Assembly (NCBI GenBank): GCA_907163375.1
Contig: CAJQUW010008605.1
Span: forward strand, 124,001-188,000
DNA from: Prostheceraeus crozeri
Taxonomy: Eukaryota; Platyhelminthes; Polycladida; Euryleptidae
Reading direction: 5' to 3'
DNA length: 64,000 nucleotides
Positions 33,936 through 46,981 of the stretch are shown here, one piece after another (the stretch's first letter is position 1; each line of letters starts with the position of its first letter). The notes under the pieces are model-generated. The model was given only the letters and a program-made list of their open reading frames with translations. It was not told the DNA's origin and did no database searches. The position numbers and the translations under genes were made by a program.

Positions 33936-36888
33936 GTAGTTTCTTATAGTAGTTCTATATTAGTATTGCAGCATTAAAGAACAATGATAGCAGTATCATT
34001 AATTCTCCAACGTTATCAAAATATTGCTAATAGTTCAGGCCTCCCCAGCCAAAATACAAATCTTTCTAGGTTTTTACGTTTTCAAAAATCTCTCGAAATC
34101 TGCACAAGCGAGATCAAACAAAAATGGGAGGCATTAATTTGGGACGGCACAAAATGGGAAGCATCATCAGCAAAGCTATAGCGAAGGATGTAAGCCTAAT
34201 ATCATCCATGAAGACTGGAAACAAATGGAATAAGATGAAAAGCAAGTAGGCCTACTTGTAGTCTACCAACTACGTTCAACTAGAATACTGCATGTACTAT
34301 AGTACTGTCCCAAATCGGAATTCCCAGTTAACACACATGTAAATACAAATCTGGTTGATACACCACACTATCCCGAAGAAGGATTCTTCAGATACCCTCA
34401 CCGATATGCCCTCAAGCACAGTCTATTAATCAGGACTTTCGACTTTGATGCTCAGAGAAATTGATGAGCCAGTCGCTGCAGTGTCGATTTTATCCTTCTA
34501 GATGAATTTTGATAACTATGAAGCAATGGGAAAAATTCTCCTAACAAATTATACTTTGGTGTAAATAACGAATCTTTTCTAAGAGATGAACGAAGAAATA
34601 GAGACGGGCTGATGATACTGTAGTACATGAAAAAGTGCATGCATAGGCTATACTCTCATTCAGGCTAAAATTCAAACCGGAGGCCATATCCATTATTATA
34701 ACAATGATATGAGACAAATCATTGCTCAAAATGATGTATCTTTCAATAAAGCACGAAGACCAAAAGTCTGAGTGCTTTATTGTCTTAGAGTATGGCAATA
34801 AAGCACTCTATTTGATTTAAAGCATATTTACCATTTGAAAGCAGTGCTATATTTTCTTTTAGAAAATATAACACCGGTGAGGAAAATAAAGTTCAGTTAT
34901 CTTGGATCCACATTTGTCTCAAGTTGTCCTAGGTAAATGATGTGCATCTGTGATTTACGGCAACTCTAATTTCAGATTCCCAGATTTATTTAAAGCAGTG
35001 CACCATTTCTGTTAAGAATTAAATAATTTTGGTCGGAAACAAAGCAATATTTTGACAAATGAAGCGTTTGCCGGTATATCATTTCAACTTAGAATTACAC
35101 AGTAGTGAAACATATCTTCTCTTTCTTTTTTGGCACAATGTTGATCAATTTAGAAACTTTATCTGTCTAGAGATATGTCGGAATCCCAGGATTTGGAAAG
35201 TCCTGGGGATTGCATCACATTGTCCTTATACACAAAAGCCTGTCATGCCTCATGCAAAATTCTCTTGTCACTTTATTATACCATTTTTGTGGTATAAATG
35301 AGCTTATTAGTAACTTAAAAATTCTTGAGGTTGAAAAAATCTGATCAAAATTTAGCTAGACTTGTAAATGTATGCTTGACCACTTAAATCGTCACACACC
35401 ATTGCAACTTAGTGATTACCATCATGACAAATTATAAACCTATCTTGATAATAAGAAATAGCTCGAACTTGGATTCCCTAAATTGTACTTACATGAACTT
35501 TCAAAATACGCCTGAGATTGCCGAATGATTAAGAGTGAAAAGCAAAGGTAATTGAGTTTTACTTCATACAGTACAAATAAATCACTCTTATAACCCTAAA
35601 ATTGACCATCTGACGCTGCAACGAGTTGTAATGATGCATAAACTACACACTAAGGAAAGGCGAGCGATTATCAAACAGTATCTGATCCAAGTCGCAATTG
35701 CACGGCGTGTGACAGAAGAAGATAATTGACTAACAGATGCTGAGCTGACTAATCGGTCGCTTATGAATCCCGAACTTAAGGTTTATCTCCAACACGTTAA
35801 CACAGTTGTTACTATCCATCCACTCAGCTTAAAGAAGCATAGAAATACTGTCTCTTATTGAATAGCTCTATCATTCTTGCTGTTGAGAATGTAAAATGTA
35901 CATGTGTTTATGACTACAAATTCGGAATTCCAATGTCGTGGAAAGTTTCAGTCCCGGATCAATGCGGAATCCCAGGATTGAACGAGTCCCGGTTGAGATT
36001 GAGTATTGAGTAGGGACTGCAGTCCTGGTTACTTTTCCAAATCCCGGCATTTAGAGATTTTGGAAACCCAATCCTGGGATTTCGGGATCCCAAAAAATTA
36101 CAATCTCGGGATTATGAAACAGGTCGATTCATAATGTCTTACATGTAGACGATGAATGTTACTTTCTAATTGTGAATTAGTATGAGTAGGCCTAATATGA
36201 GTAGCAGCATATTTGATGTTTGTTACTTGTTGTATATATCATGCCTACAAAATAGAGGATGCTACTTAAAATTCACAATTACATGTAAGCTTTACGATAC
36301 TACTATTTTTTACATATTTTTTGTTATCGGAGAAATATGAAGTGTCATCTTCCCTGCAGCACAGACTTCCACAATAAAAAACGATTATTTTGTACAACTG
36401 CTATCCGTATTCAATAATAGGTCATTACAGGTATTTGATATAATTTCAGTGACAGCATGGTCGCACATTATATGAGCGACATGCAACCATATGCATATTG
36501 GTCACCCATCCCCGGGATTAAAATCCCAACTCTCAATTTCAATAAGTTTTTGCATTTGATCTTTGCTAATCTTAAGCAAGCACGTGAATTTGTGCTTTGA
36601 AATTTTAGGTTCATTCATGAAGGGACTACTATACAAAGTTTTCTAATCTGCGAAGTATATAGCATATTACAGAACTTCCACAGTATTTTAAGTCTGATGA
36701 TTTATTCACTTTCACGAGCTTTAGGGAGGCATGAGATGGGAGGAGATAAAGCAACAGTATTATAAATTATGTTCCCCGTGCGTGGTATTTAGTGAATGTC
36801 TAGACCTACCAGCACTTGTGAGCACTTGAGCAGACTTCGTCACTTGCATTGCATTAAACCGATTCAAAAATTCTAGATGAAATCGAGA
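33936..36888. other. Unassigned stretch with AATCCCRGGATT words
   Basis: No gene recognised. Words like GGAATCCCAGGATT and AATCCTGGGATT recur at about 35183, 35963, 36069-36120 and 36512, several as near-palindromes. A small inverted repeat (CAATAAAGCAC and GTGCTTTATTG) lies at about 34745-34797. Confidence 0.35.
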
Positions 36889-39800
36889 TCAATTCACAGG
36901 TGGGTAAAATGAAAAATAATCGAAAAAAATATACCAGACTTGAGACTTGGCAGGATGACTAAGCATATTACGGATAATAATAAGCTAAATTTTAAAAAAA
37001 ATCCTACGAGCAGTTTTTGAGAAAATCGCAAAAAACGACTTTTTTCATACTACTTATAAGTGATTTATTGGTTGTATAAGATAAAAAAATATACCAACCT
37101 CCAGTCTTGCACCCCTTTATCTAGATATAAAATAGTGCTCTATGAACAATTTTGAAGAAAATCGTACGAGCAGATCAATCGCAAATAGGTAATATACATA
37201 ACATTCTTGATTTTTTGCATATAAGTAGTATATAGGCTGGAATACCAAGTTAAAAAAATATACCCGATTTGATATCATGTGTCTATGTCGACAATGACTC
37301 AAATAAGATATATATTTACTTTCAAGCGATTTGTACGAGTAGTTTTTTTGAAATCATACTTTTTTCGTAAAAAATATTTTTATCAGTAGTATATTTCGAG
37401 CATTTAGTATACCCCCTTAAAAAATATACCAACCATAGAAATCTCATAAATTGTTATTGTATGTATGAATTATGCCTCTTTCAATTTTTAGCAAAATCCT
37501 ACCAGTACTTCCTGAGATATTTGATGATAAGTGACAGGTATTTTAGTGATATGAATAAGAAAACGATTGAATTTTTCTGAGTATATATTTCATGATAATC
37601 ATTATACTTTTGCAATTTACTCTATGGATTTCGTTTGCACGAACGTATGAGTTAGTCCATATAGTACAATACCGTCAGTCTTCCTAAAACGTTACTGGAA
37701 TCGGTGGAGCCCCTAAGAAGGTACTGATAACTTCTCCTAAACAAGTTTCACTGGAAACACGATCTCTCCCTTTGCGAAGTTTGATTGGTTTGAAGACCAT
37801 TTCATCCACCATATCAAATAACACACTAAAACAGTTGAATAAATGCACCGGTGGCTCCAAACTTACCGGTATTCGATTTCCTAACATCAAGGAGATGTAT
37901 TCCGATCGAGATGCTGCAATTGGACGGTTTTTCGCTTCCGAAACCTTATACCTGGAGGTATCGAAGGAACTGGTTGCGAAGCAGGTGATCATTTGTACCG
38001 ATATTGCTGATCTGATACTGAAATGGACCTCCTCAACTGATGAAGAAGAAAATGGAATTTCCCTGAAGATCAGTGTGGACCACGGTCAAGGGTTTCTGAA
38101 AATTGGAGCTCAAGTTATTGGCAAGCCGGATTATTCTAACTCAGTTTCTGACTTTCTGTTGTTGTGTGTGGCTGAGGTGTCAGAATCCAGACATAATTTG
38201 TTATCGTTGTTGTCTTTGCCACCTTTTGTGAAACTGTTCGAAAACACAAGTTTCACTATATTACTGAGCGTTGATTTGAAATGTCTCCAGCTTCTCTCTG
38301 GCATCTCAACCGGAAATGCCAAATATTCTTGTGTGTTTTGTGACTGGAGGAGTGGCGAGGGATTCTCTGAAAGAGAATTAACCCTGCGCACTGGACGTGA
38401 CCACCAAGAACAGCTCCAACGCTTCAAGACCGAATTTTCTGGCAATTTGCTCCGAGCCTCAGAATGTTTCAATTGCATCGATGAATCGTATTTTGAGGAT
38501 CAAGCACTGAATATTTACAAATGTGCATTCCCAATTCTTCATGTCACATTGGGAATCGTCCAGAATCTTTTTGAAAAGATGACTGCATCTTTGTCCGAAG
38601 AGGAAGAACAGGAAGTTGAACTCATCCTGAAACAAATCGATGCAGTGCGATCACCGTATCACGGAAACGCATTCGAAGGCAGGGGCGCACACGCTATTTT
38701 GGATAATTTGGATAAGTTTCCTGTGTGTGTCACTCGTACCTCTGCTTACAATGCGTTGAAAAGTTACCCTAGATTTCTGTTGTTGTGTGGCGGAATTCGT
38801 CGCCAAGAAGGATGGCTGGATGCAGCAGTTGATTTTCAAATTGCATTTCAGCAGTCCGGTTTGAAGCCATTCTTGAAAGTTCACATGATTTCCCATGTCC
38901 AGGAATACTTGGCCATTATTGATAGCTTTTGCACATTCGAAAACCCCGGTTTAGCTTGGACATGCGAGAAAAGCTATTGAATCCTCTCATCACCACTTCA
39001 AAGAGGTATTGGATAGATTCAAAAGCTCCCCAAAATCGAAAAACCCCTTACTCTTGGCGGTTATCGATTTCAATTACGTTCGATATTTTACCTGCTTTTC
39101 GGACTAAGTGAAAGTAGAACACTACTCCCCGATGAACTGTTTTGAACTGTTTTGTATACAATTACGTGTATAAAGTATTGATATTTTTGTGTTGTTGTTC
39201 ACACCCACATGCTTTTTATCGATTTGTTATAATACTCGATATTGTACCACAGTAACGGTATTGTACTATATGGACTAACTCATACGTTCGTGCAAACGAA
39301 ATCCATAGAGTAAATTGCAAAAGTATAATGATTATCATGAAATATATACTCAGAAAAATTCAATCGTTTTCTTATTCATATCACTAAAATACCTGTCACT
39401 TATCATCAAATATCTCAGGAAGTACTGGTAGGATTTTGCTAAAAATTGAAAGAGGCATAATTCATACATACAATAACAATTTATGAGATTTCTATGGTTG
39501 GTATATTTTTTAAGGGGGTATACTAAATGCTCGAAATATACTACTGATAAAAATATTTTTTACAAAAAAAGTATGATTTCACAAAAACTACTCGTACAAA
39601 TCGCTTGAAAGTAAATATTTATCTTATTTGAGTCATTGTCGACATAGACACATGATATCAAATCGGGTATATTTTTTTAACTTGGTATTCCAGCCTATAT
39701 ACTACTTGTATGCAAAAAATCAAGAATGTTATGTATATTACCTATTTGCGATTGATCTGCTCGTACGATTTTCTTCAAAATTGTTCATAGAGCACTATTT

Positions 39801-40042
39801 TATATCTAGATAAAAGGGTGCAAGACTGGAGGTTGGTATATTTTTTTATCTTATACAACCAATAAATCACTTATAAGTAGTATGAAAAAAAGTCGTTTTT
39901 TGCGATTTTCTCAAAAACTGCTCGTAGGATTTTTTTTAAAATTTAGCTTATTATTATCCGTAATATGCTTAGTCATCCTGCCAAGTCTCAAGTCTGGTAT
40001 ATTTTTTTCGATTATTTTTCATTTTACCCACCTGTGAATTGA
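36889..40042 (+). mobile_element. DNA transposon with ~788-bp inverted repeats
   Basis: The left arm (36889-37675) is the near-exact reverse complement of the right arm (39254-40042). Tips read TCAATTCACAGGTGGGTAAA. The arms are AT-rich, with many GTATATTTTTT and TACTAC-like words and no coding content. The interior holds a single gene on the plus strand. No clear target duplication was found (left flank CGAGA, right flank GTACC). The near identity of the arms suggests a fairly young insertion. Superfamily not known to me. Confidence 0.88.
37688..39107 (+). pseudogene. DDE-like transposase of unknown superfamily
   Basis: The frame is open from 37688 (VTGIGGAPKKVLITS) to 38980, then continues in another frame to a stop at 39107, implying one frameshift near 38973. 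Conserved-looking blocks in order: ISVDHGQGFLKI, LLSVDLKCLQLLSGI, a C-V-F-C-D-W knuckle, LRTGRDHQEQ, FPILHVTLGIVQNLFEKM, and after the shift KAIESSHHHFKEVLDRFK. Asp, Asp and Glu in these blocks could form a DDE triad with the Cys knuckle inserted; that is inference. I recall similar unnamed proteins in cnidarians and arthropods (D-L-K, C-x2-C, P-x-L-H-x3-G). There is no start Met near the left end; CAG at 37675-37677 may be an acceptor, so a first exon or a lost N-terminus is possible. About 470 residues are visible. Confidence 0.6.
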
Positions 40043-43000
40043 GTACCCGATCCGTCGACCCAAATTTTTTTGCTCAACACAAGCCTATATTATCAAAATT
40101 CAAATTATTACTGTATGTAAAGACGCTCACAAATGTGGAGCATGTGAAGAAACGTATAGGCCATGAATAATGTGTATTAGCCTATGTGTAAGTCATGAAT
40201 TTGTAGTTTTCATCGTATATAATGTACCTTAAATGTCAAGACAAAAGCTATGAAGTTCCCGAAAAAATGATAAGCATAAAATTTATTATTAAAAATGTTT
40301 TTGATATCAACCTAAACCCGAGCAGAAGTTGACAAAATTAAATGCATTTTAGTTTAATAAGGTGATCAATTATATCGTTGCAATTATGTGAAACACTGGC
40401 AAGCAAACAATTGCAAGAAATTATTTCTTGCTATATCAGCGATATCTTCTCATCATTCTAAGACGAACGCCGTCGAGTAAATCAAGCAGGAATGCTGAGC
40501 TGTGTAATCGTTTTTTCTCATTCTTTTAATTTGGAATAGCTGTTATTACATGTACATTGTCAGCCATAGCCGAGGGGCATATTTTGTCACTCTGAGGAGT
40601 TTACTGCAGCTATGCGTTTTGTGTAACAAAATTAGGCCTAATTGTCGTTATAATCGAAATTACGCAGCTTTTGTAATCAGTAAACTAATCTTTATGATAT
40701 AGCAATCAACGAATCGCAATAAGGAGTTTCAATCAATTAATATTCACTATCATTTGTATTTCTTGTCAATCTCTGATCCCTGCTGCACACGGGAATTTGC
40801 ATAATTGTAATCTTAGATAAGTTACAAAGAGCCTGCCAAAAAGAATGAACAGTCAATGGAACATTCAGACATTACGAAATATTATTATTATTACATAAAT
40901 ACCATGCTTATAGCCGCAGCACAACAGATACACGACATTGCAGCATACCCGGTACATGCAATAATGGGAAATTGCACGAGTTTTGTAGAAAGATAATTTA
41001 TGGACCTGTGTAAGAGCAACCTATATCATTTTTATCAGACTTATTAGGCTTTTAATTAAACAGAAGCCTGATTGATGACATGCCGATCGGTTTCAAAAAA
41101 GAGACTACTAAAATTGACATGATAAAATCAATGTGTTCATTGTTCATACAATATTAAATATGCCTACCCATAATTATAACCTTTGCGATAGTCTATTCAA
41201 TATTAATCTCCTGGTGTCTGCTTTTGGATTTATAATCAAATTATGTGCTACTCTGAGAGATAGGCATATGTAGTAATTTGCGCTATGCTTTCGACAGCAA
41301 AAATGCAGCTTCAAAATTTGTTTCACGACAGGCCTATGTGAAATGGAGAAGATCCTTTTCAAGAACTCCTATACCTAAATTGCTGCCTCGTTCCTATGCC
41401 GCTATCTAGTTAACTGCTTCTTGACAAGCATCCTTCCTTTCGGTCCATATTTTTTACAACCAAGTTTGTGTACATACGCATCAGGATAATTGTATTACCT
41501 AAATCGATGAATTAATCTATAGATTATTTACTGGTTTTAACGATGACTTTACTGTGTTTTGTAAGCCCACTGCTATATAGCCGTTTTTCATTTGAAGCAA
41601 AATATAAAATTATAGTAGAACTGTATATGAAATTATTTTCTTTTCCATTCCTGCAAATGCGAATATACCTAACACTATGCATAACACTATTCGTAGCAGT
41701 AATAGGATGTTGCCAATTTTATGTTGCATGCAAATTCCAATGAACAGACAGGTGAAACATGCCCATACACGCTTTCCAAAAGTTATATGTAATTGAAGCA
41801 ACTGCAAAAACGTGAATTGTGGTAAACGCAATTATAGAAATGACACTATTTTGTAGCATGCAGCTACTTGGGGGACTGGAAATGGACTTTCAATTTAGAT
41901 ATTGTTGAAATTTTGGTTCGTAGGCATTAGAATGATAAGGTGGACCTGGGCAAGCTGTTAACAAAGTGACCTTGTAGAGAAGAATGTCGAATAAAAGCAT
42001 CTTAATTGACAAAGATGTCCCCTAGCTTTGTTAAAGTATAGGCCTTAATATTCAATTCATAGCACTATTTGTAAACTGCAGATTGAATCTGTTTTTCGTA
42101 GTGAGTAGTTCGGCATTTTTTTACTTTTTTGACCACGTTATTATTGTATGCGTATTAATTCATCATCTCAAACTAAAGGGTCATTTTCACAGTTTTCTGC
42201 TTGAGGTTCATGTGTGCTCTTAAGATTGCAGGCTTGTCAATTTTTCACGATTTCTATTGATTTTAGCTGTAGAGAATTTTGCTATGGGAATGCTATAATG
42301 TGCAAAATTTGCAAGCGTGGCGCGGCAAAATTCTTTCCCTGAGGAATCGTTTTTTCAAGGTGATAAATAAGTGGTGATTGGATTCGCGCACGAGTCGACA
42401 CTGAGAATTAGGCCTATCTTTCAATGTCACGCTTGTGAATACAGAACATTTAAGAAATCGCATGAGACTTGGCAGTTTTACTACCCGTTTGTATATTTTC
42501 TGTACCCAGAAACTATACAAATATTTTTATATTTTGTAGACCATTGAATATTGATATTTTGCGAACTTCTGCCAAATTATGGTTACATTATTGTGCAAAT
42601 GGTTATCATTTGATCAAGATGAATAATTCTAGGATATGTATGGCAACTTGCCCTGAGCATTTTGACGCACTTTTCATTTTCTGTTTTTAATTGCATTTGT
42701 GCAAAATTTCTGCATGTCGCAAGTGACGACTAAAAATTGCTGAGAGTTATTTGCCAAATCTGTCTAGTGCTTTATCATCAGTGTCTAACTGATGAGACTG
42801 GAAAAAATTAATTTCTCGATTTAATATGATGCATTTATGCAAGACAGGCGGTCACCCTACTATATAGTCATGGAATTCGGCACCTTGAAATTTCCCCACT
42901 TCAATTAGATTATGGTAGCCTATTTATTGACTATCTTGAATAATAAATTCTAAGGGGACCTCGTTAACCAGTCCATCTGATTCTACCAGGCCATATTTGC

Positions 43001-43102
43001 ATGCAAGCCTAAACTATATGAAGAGGTAGACATTTTGTAACTTACTCTGTGATGGTTGATCGCGATTATGAATGCATGATTCTCCACTCCAACTTATTAT
43101 GC
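40043..43102. other. Unassigned stretch
   Basis: About 3 kb of AT-rich sequence on both strands with no recognised gene or repeat. CTGATGAG at 42789 was checked as a ribozyme core and rejected. Confidence 0.4.
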
Positions 43103-43830
43103 AATCGTGAGTCAAATATTCAATATGCGTCAAAACGTCTGACTTGAGTCAAATAGTCCAACGAGTCAGAATGCCGTCGTGAGCAAAAAGTATGACTTGC
43201 GTCACTAAGAATAAAAATCTGGAGTCTCCGAAACCGAAACCGGCGGAAAGTATTGAATGCATGTATTGAATACATCTTATCAAAACTCACCTGTACACCA
43301 AATTTGGTGAGATGCGAGCGTGCGGAACAAAGTCCATTTGCGTCAAAAAGTCTGACTACGTCAAAATGACCAACTTGGCGTCATTTTGTCTGACTTGCGT
43401 CATCTCCTGACTATATGGACACATTTGCTCTGTAACTGTTAATTCACTCCTGCGTTATACCGAGTCATTGAAAGTCCGGATCATTTATACGTCCTATTCA
43501 TCTTGAAGACGAAATTTTCACTTATACATTGCAGGTGAGTCTTGCAAACCATTCGATTGCATTAAGTGTTATTTAAATCTTTATAAATTGATGCTTTAGC
43601 GTCATTTTGTTTCCGGACCTTCCAATATGACTCTTAAAATAACACATGGACCTGAGTGTGAAAGTGTGTGTGTGTGTATGAGAGAGAGAGAGGGGGGGGA
43701 GAGAGAGAGAGAGAGAAGTGCACAGTGGAAATCGGGAACTCAACTGCTGACACACGCTAGGACAACACGTTATCAGTTGAAGACGTTGTTAGAGTGAAAT
43801 CAATCTTAGGAGTAGAGAGGGAGAGAGAGA

Positions 43831-43895
<65 letters not shown>

Positions 43896-46218
43896 ATCGA
43901 ATCAATGATATCATCGAATCAATGCCTAGACGAATTGGTAATGTCATTGACAATAAGGGTAGGGCCACAAGATATTAGCATCTTAAGAACCGTTACTGTA
44001 TCATAGCTTATCAGATTACATAAGGACATTTAAATATATTAGGGACATGAAATAACATGAAAAATGCTTTCTGTATCATACTTATGTTTTATTTAGTCAA
44101 ATTTTAGGATGATCCACTTTTTATGAAACGGACTGTACATTGCAGGTGAGTCTTGCAAACCATTCGATTGCATTAAGTGTTGTTTAAATCTTTATAAATT
44201 GATGCTTTATCGTCATTTTGTTTCCGGACCTTCCAATATGACTCGTAAAATAACACATGGACTTGAGTGTGAAAGTGTGTGTGTGTATGAGAGAGAGAGG
44301 GGGGAGAGAGAGAGAGAAGTGCACAGTGGAAATCGAGAACTCAACTGCTGACACACGCTAGGACAACACGTTATCAGTTGAAGACGTTGTTAGAGTGAAA
44401 TTAATCTTAGGAGTATAATTTAAGGTGGGAAATAGATCTACCTGAATCTTAGGAGTAAATTATGAATGAGATGATGTCTACTGTATACGTAGTGTGACTC
44501 GCAAAGCATCAGATCACAGAGCGAGCCTCTTGGAGCACCGTCTAGAAGTTTTCTAAAATCGTCTCTCTGTTGAAGACTTGGAACAATAGCTGATTGCAAT
44601 GTCCGTAGATGTTATAAGCTATTGTGGAATCAAAAAAACAGGACCTACAATGTCAAAAGAAGAAGTGCCGTCCCAGACAGTGACACCAAGCTCATTAAAA
44701 TGCCTCTCGATCGTTATGTGAGGATTTTTGGAGCTTCAATGCATGCAATTATGCCTATCGACATGGCCCGACAGCTTGAACTGCGCTTCGTCTGACCACG
44801 ATTTTGTCAGGAAGATCAGGCGTCCCTTCACACTGGTTTACAAATACCTCACAAAATTGTAAACGGCGATCACAATCATCTGCCATGAGACCGTATATCA
44901 GCCGAGGCACGTAAGGGCGATAATTCAAGCATTGTAAACTAGTAATATATTTATAAGAACAGAAAAAAATACAATATTCCAAGTTATGAAAAAGCTAAAA
45001 AGTAACTATGCAAAACAGACACATTCTAGCTAGAAAACCGATCTGGAAATTAAAGCTCGGGCAATAGCTCTCAATGCTGAGTCTAGTCAAAATAGTTGAC
45101 TTAGCTTCCCGAAATGACGAATTCGATTGGGTCGCCATACGAGTCGCTATCCGGCCAACTGTTTTGAATAGCATGCTCCCCTAGCTCGCCAAAGACGGAA
45201 ATAGCGAGGGGGGACGCATTACCAACCTAACACGCTTCGGCGGAATTGTGATCAAGAGAGAAAAAAATTGACCCTCCAATCAACCTAGCTTCTGTAAGTA
45301 TATGTCTCAGGCATACCTCCTACAATGGCCTTCAAAATTGCAACCTAGCTATTCGACTTCTACAGCCATTACAAAAATTGTGCCAAAATCAATATTTTGC
45401 TGTTATTTGAGCAGGATAATTACGGTAAGTGAAACTTCATTCATCAAAAATAACTTCTCATCCTTTTTAGATTCACTTCTAAGCTTCATTGCTTGATTGT
45501 TGATGTCTCTGGCATAAAGATTAATTTTAAGAAATAGTGCATACCTGAGAAAGCTAATATTCATATCATGCTACTTGTTAATAACTCTCACATTTAAGTC
45601 CGTTATCCCGTATTTTTCATATTTCAGCCGAATCTACTGCCGATCCTTCAGTTGTGTTCGCATCAACAATATGTGTGATGTTTTGCGGATGCAAAACCGT
45701 CAATTCGACAGCGGCTGGCCGACCCAAATTCCACACCGGAGTTAAAATGTCAGCAGGTCGAGTGATAGTGTAGTCTAAACCTGCACCAGACTCCAATTTC
45801 GGGTTTAACAGAGTTTGTCGACAAAAACCGGCGAGGGCATTGCCTAGACTGTTATGATGAACGGCGCTATCTAGTACAGCTGTAGGGTACTACTGTAGTA
45901 CAGCTGTAGTTTTCAAGAGTTTTTATACATCGGAGCATTTAACATTTAAGGGGGGCAGTTTGTTCCCTTCCGCGGACGCTAAAAATCGCCCGGTCCTGAG
46001 GGTCAATTGCCGTATACACAATGCAATGGATCTGCAACTTGAGGACGCCCTCTTTTACGTTAGACGATGACAGTTGCTGTTGAAGACAAGAGTTTTTGAA
46101 GAAAACGACGCAACTTCACAAATTCTGCAGTCACAATGACCTTGAGATTTTGATCGAAGGCGGCGCACTTCCGACAGCAATAATAATAGCATGTACAAAT
46201 GATGCTAATGACAATGAG
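43103..46218. repeat. Duplicated block R2, copy B
   Basis: Parallel to 7060-10266. It contains X (43103-43416), (GA)n (43815-43893), Tc1 tail (43894-44135, followed by TA), and the repeated ~280-bp unit. It ends in CTAATGACAATGAG, beyond which a GATAAC-type microsatellite replaces the R1 neighbour of copy A. The part 46030-46185 has sequence not present in copy A. Confidence 0.88.
44500..44985 (-). pseudogene. Mariner-type transposase fossil (copy B)
   Basis: Second copy of the fossil at 8640-9119. In one frame it reads CLNYRPYVPRLIYGLMADDC through EVFVNQCEGTPDLPDKIV; the next frame gives WSDEAQFKLSGHVDRHNC. SGHV is closer to the family pattern than the SGQV of copy A. Stop and frame changes are shared with copy A, so the decay predates the duplication. 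Confidence 0.75.
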
Positions 46219-46375
46219 GGTGATGGTGATAACGATAATGATAGCGACATTGATGGCGTTAATGATAACAACGACAATGACAGTGGTAACGACAATGATA
46301 ACGATGACGATAGCGATGATGATAAGGACAACAACAACGATAATGATAACGATAGCGATGATTGTATCAATATAC
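46195..46375 (+). repeat. GATAAC/GACAAT microsatellite
   Basis: Imperfect hexamer-like tract of GAT, AAC and GAC words. All long frames here (Asp/Asn-rich, Ile/Val-rich or Met/Thr-rich) are artefacts. Confidence 0.9.
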
Positions 46376-46860
46376 AATGATCCACGTTCATTGTATGGAC
46401 AATTTACTCAAGTGACTTTGTTCCGTGTAGCTTACTTCAGCTAAATGCATCCATATTGGATAATAGACAGAATTGCTAGAAGTTTGTTATTTTTAAGAAC
46501 TTACCAATTTTGGACAGGACATTTTGTTAATTTGCCGTTGGGTGCTCGGAGACCCACTTTCAGCAAAACGTATAATACAATATTTCATGACAATATTTCA
46601 TGAATGAAGTTTGATTCAAATTCATCGTTTTACAGATTCGGATATCAGATGAAAATTCAACATTCTCAATTCATTCCGATGACATGTTTCAGCCACTTCT
46701 GATTGGTCATTCACCTTTGAAGTGCTCAAGAAATGTTTGGATCGTGTCATCGATCATTTTATTCAATTACATGATCACAAAGTCAATGTTCCAGTACAGT
46801 AGCCAATCAAATCGACTATCGTGTGATCACAGTGATAGACTTATGAGATTGACGATAGAT

Positions 46861-46895
46861 GAATTTAAATACACGATCCCACAATTCACTCATTC
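46861..46895 (+). promoter_or_regulatory. Candidate core promoter of the Kunitz gene
   Basis: GAATTTAAATACACGATCCC, a weak TATA-like motif, lies about 45 bp before the ATG at 46912; a start near 46890 (ATTCACTCATTC) would leave a leader of about 20 bases. Suggestive only. Confidence 0.25.
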
Positions 46896-46911
46896 ATTGA
46901 AATCTTCTACA

Positions 46912-46981
46912 ATGACAGCTTTAGTCGCTCTCTTTGGACTTCTGTCCATTCAAGCCGCTGTGGCTATAGTTACTCCTGAAG
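46912..46981 (+). CDS. Kunitz inhibitor gene, exon 1 (signal peptide)
   Basis: ATG followed by 22 codons: MTALVALFGLLSIQAAVAIV then TPE, a textbook secretory signal peptide with a 15-residue hydrophobic core and small residues (A-V-A) for cleavage. The exon ends after one base of a codon (phase 1) at a consensus donor, G then GTAAGA. The next supported exon in the same phase is the Kunitz exon at 62594, joining as G|CA (Ala). An upstream in-frame ATG at 46684 exists but would bury the signal peptide behind about 76 residues, so the ATG at 46912 is preferred. The product should enter the secretory pathway. It lies just 3' of the GATAAC microsatellite and R2 copy B. The pairing with exon 2 is inferred from phase and domain logic. 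Confidence 0.7.

Noticed and set aside
37684-37992. Minus-strand frame over the start of the DDE-like gene
   Set aside because: Antisense shadow of the plus-strand coding frame.
42775-42815. CTGATGAG as a possible second hammerhead core
   Set aside because: No stem II partner, no GAAA at the right distance and no stem I pairing; the word is part of a small palindrome.
46096-46444. Overlapping Asp/Asn-rich, Ile/Val-rich and Met/Thr-rich frames
   Set aside because: All come from the GATAAC-type microsatellite.
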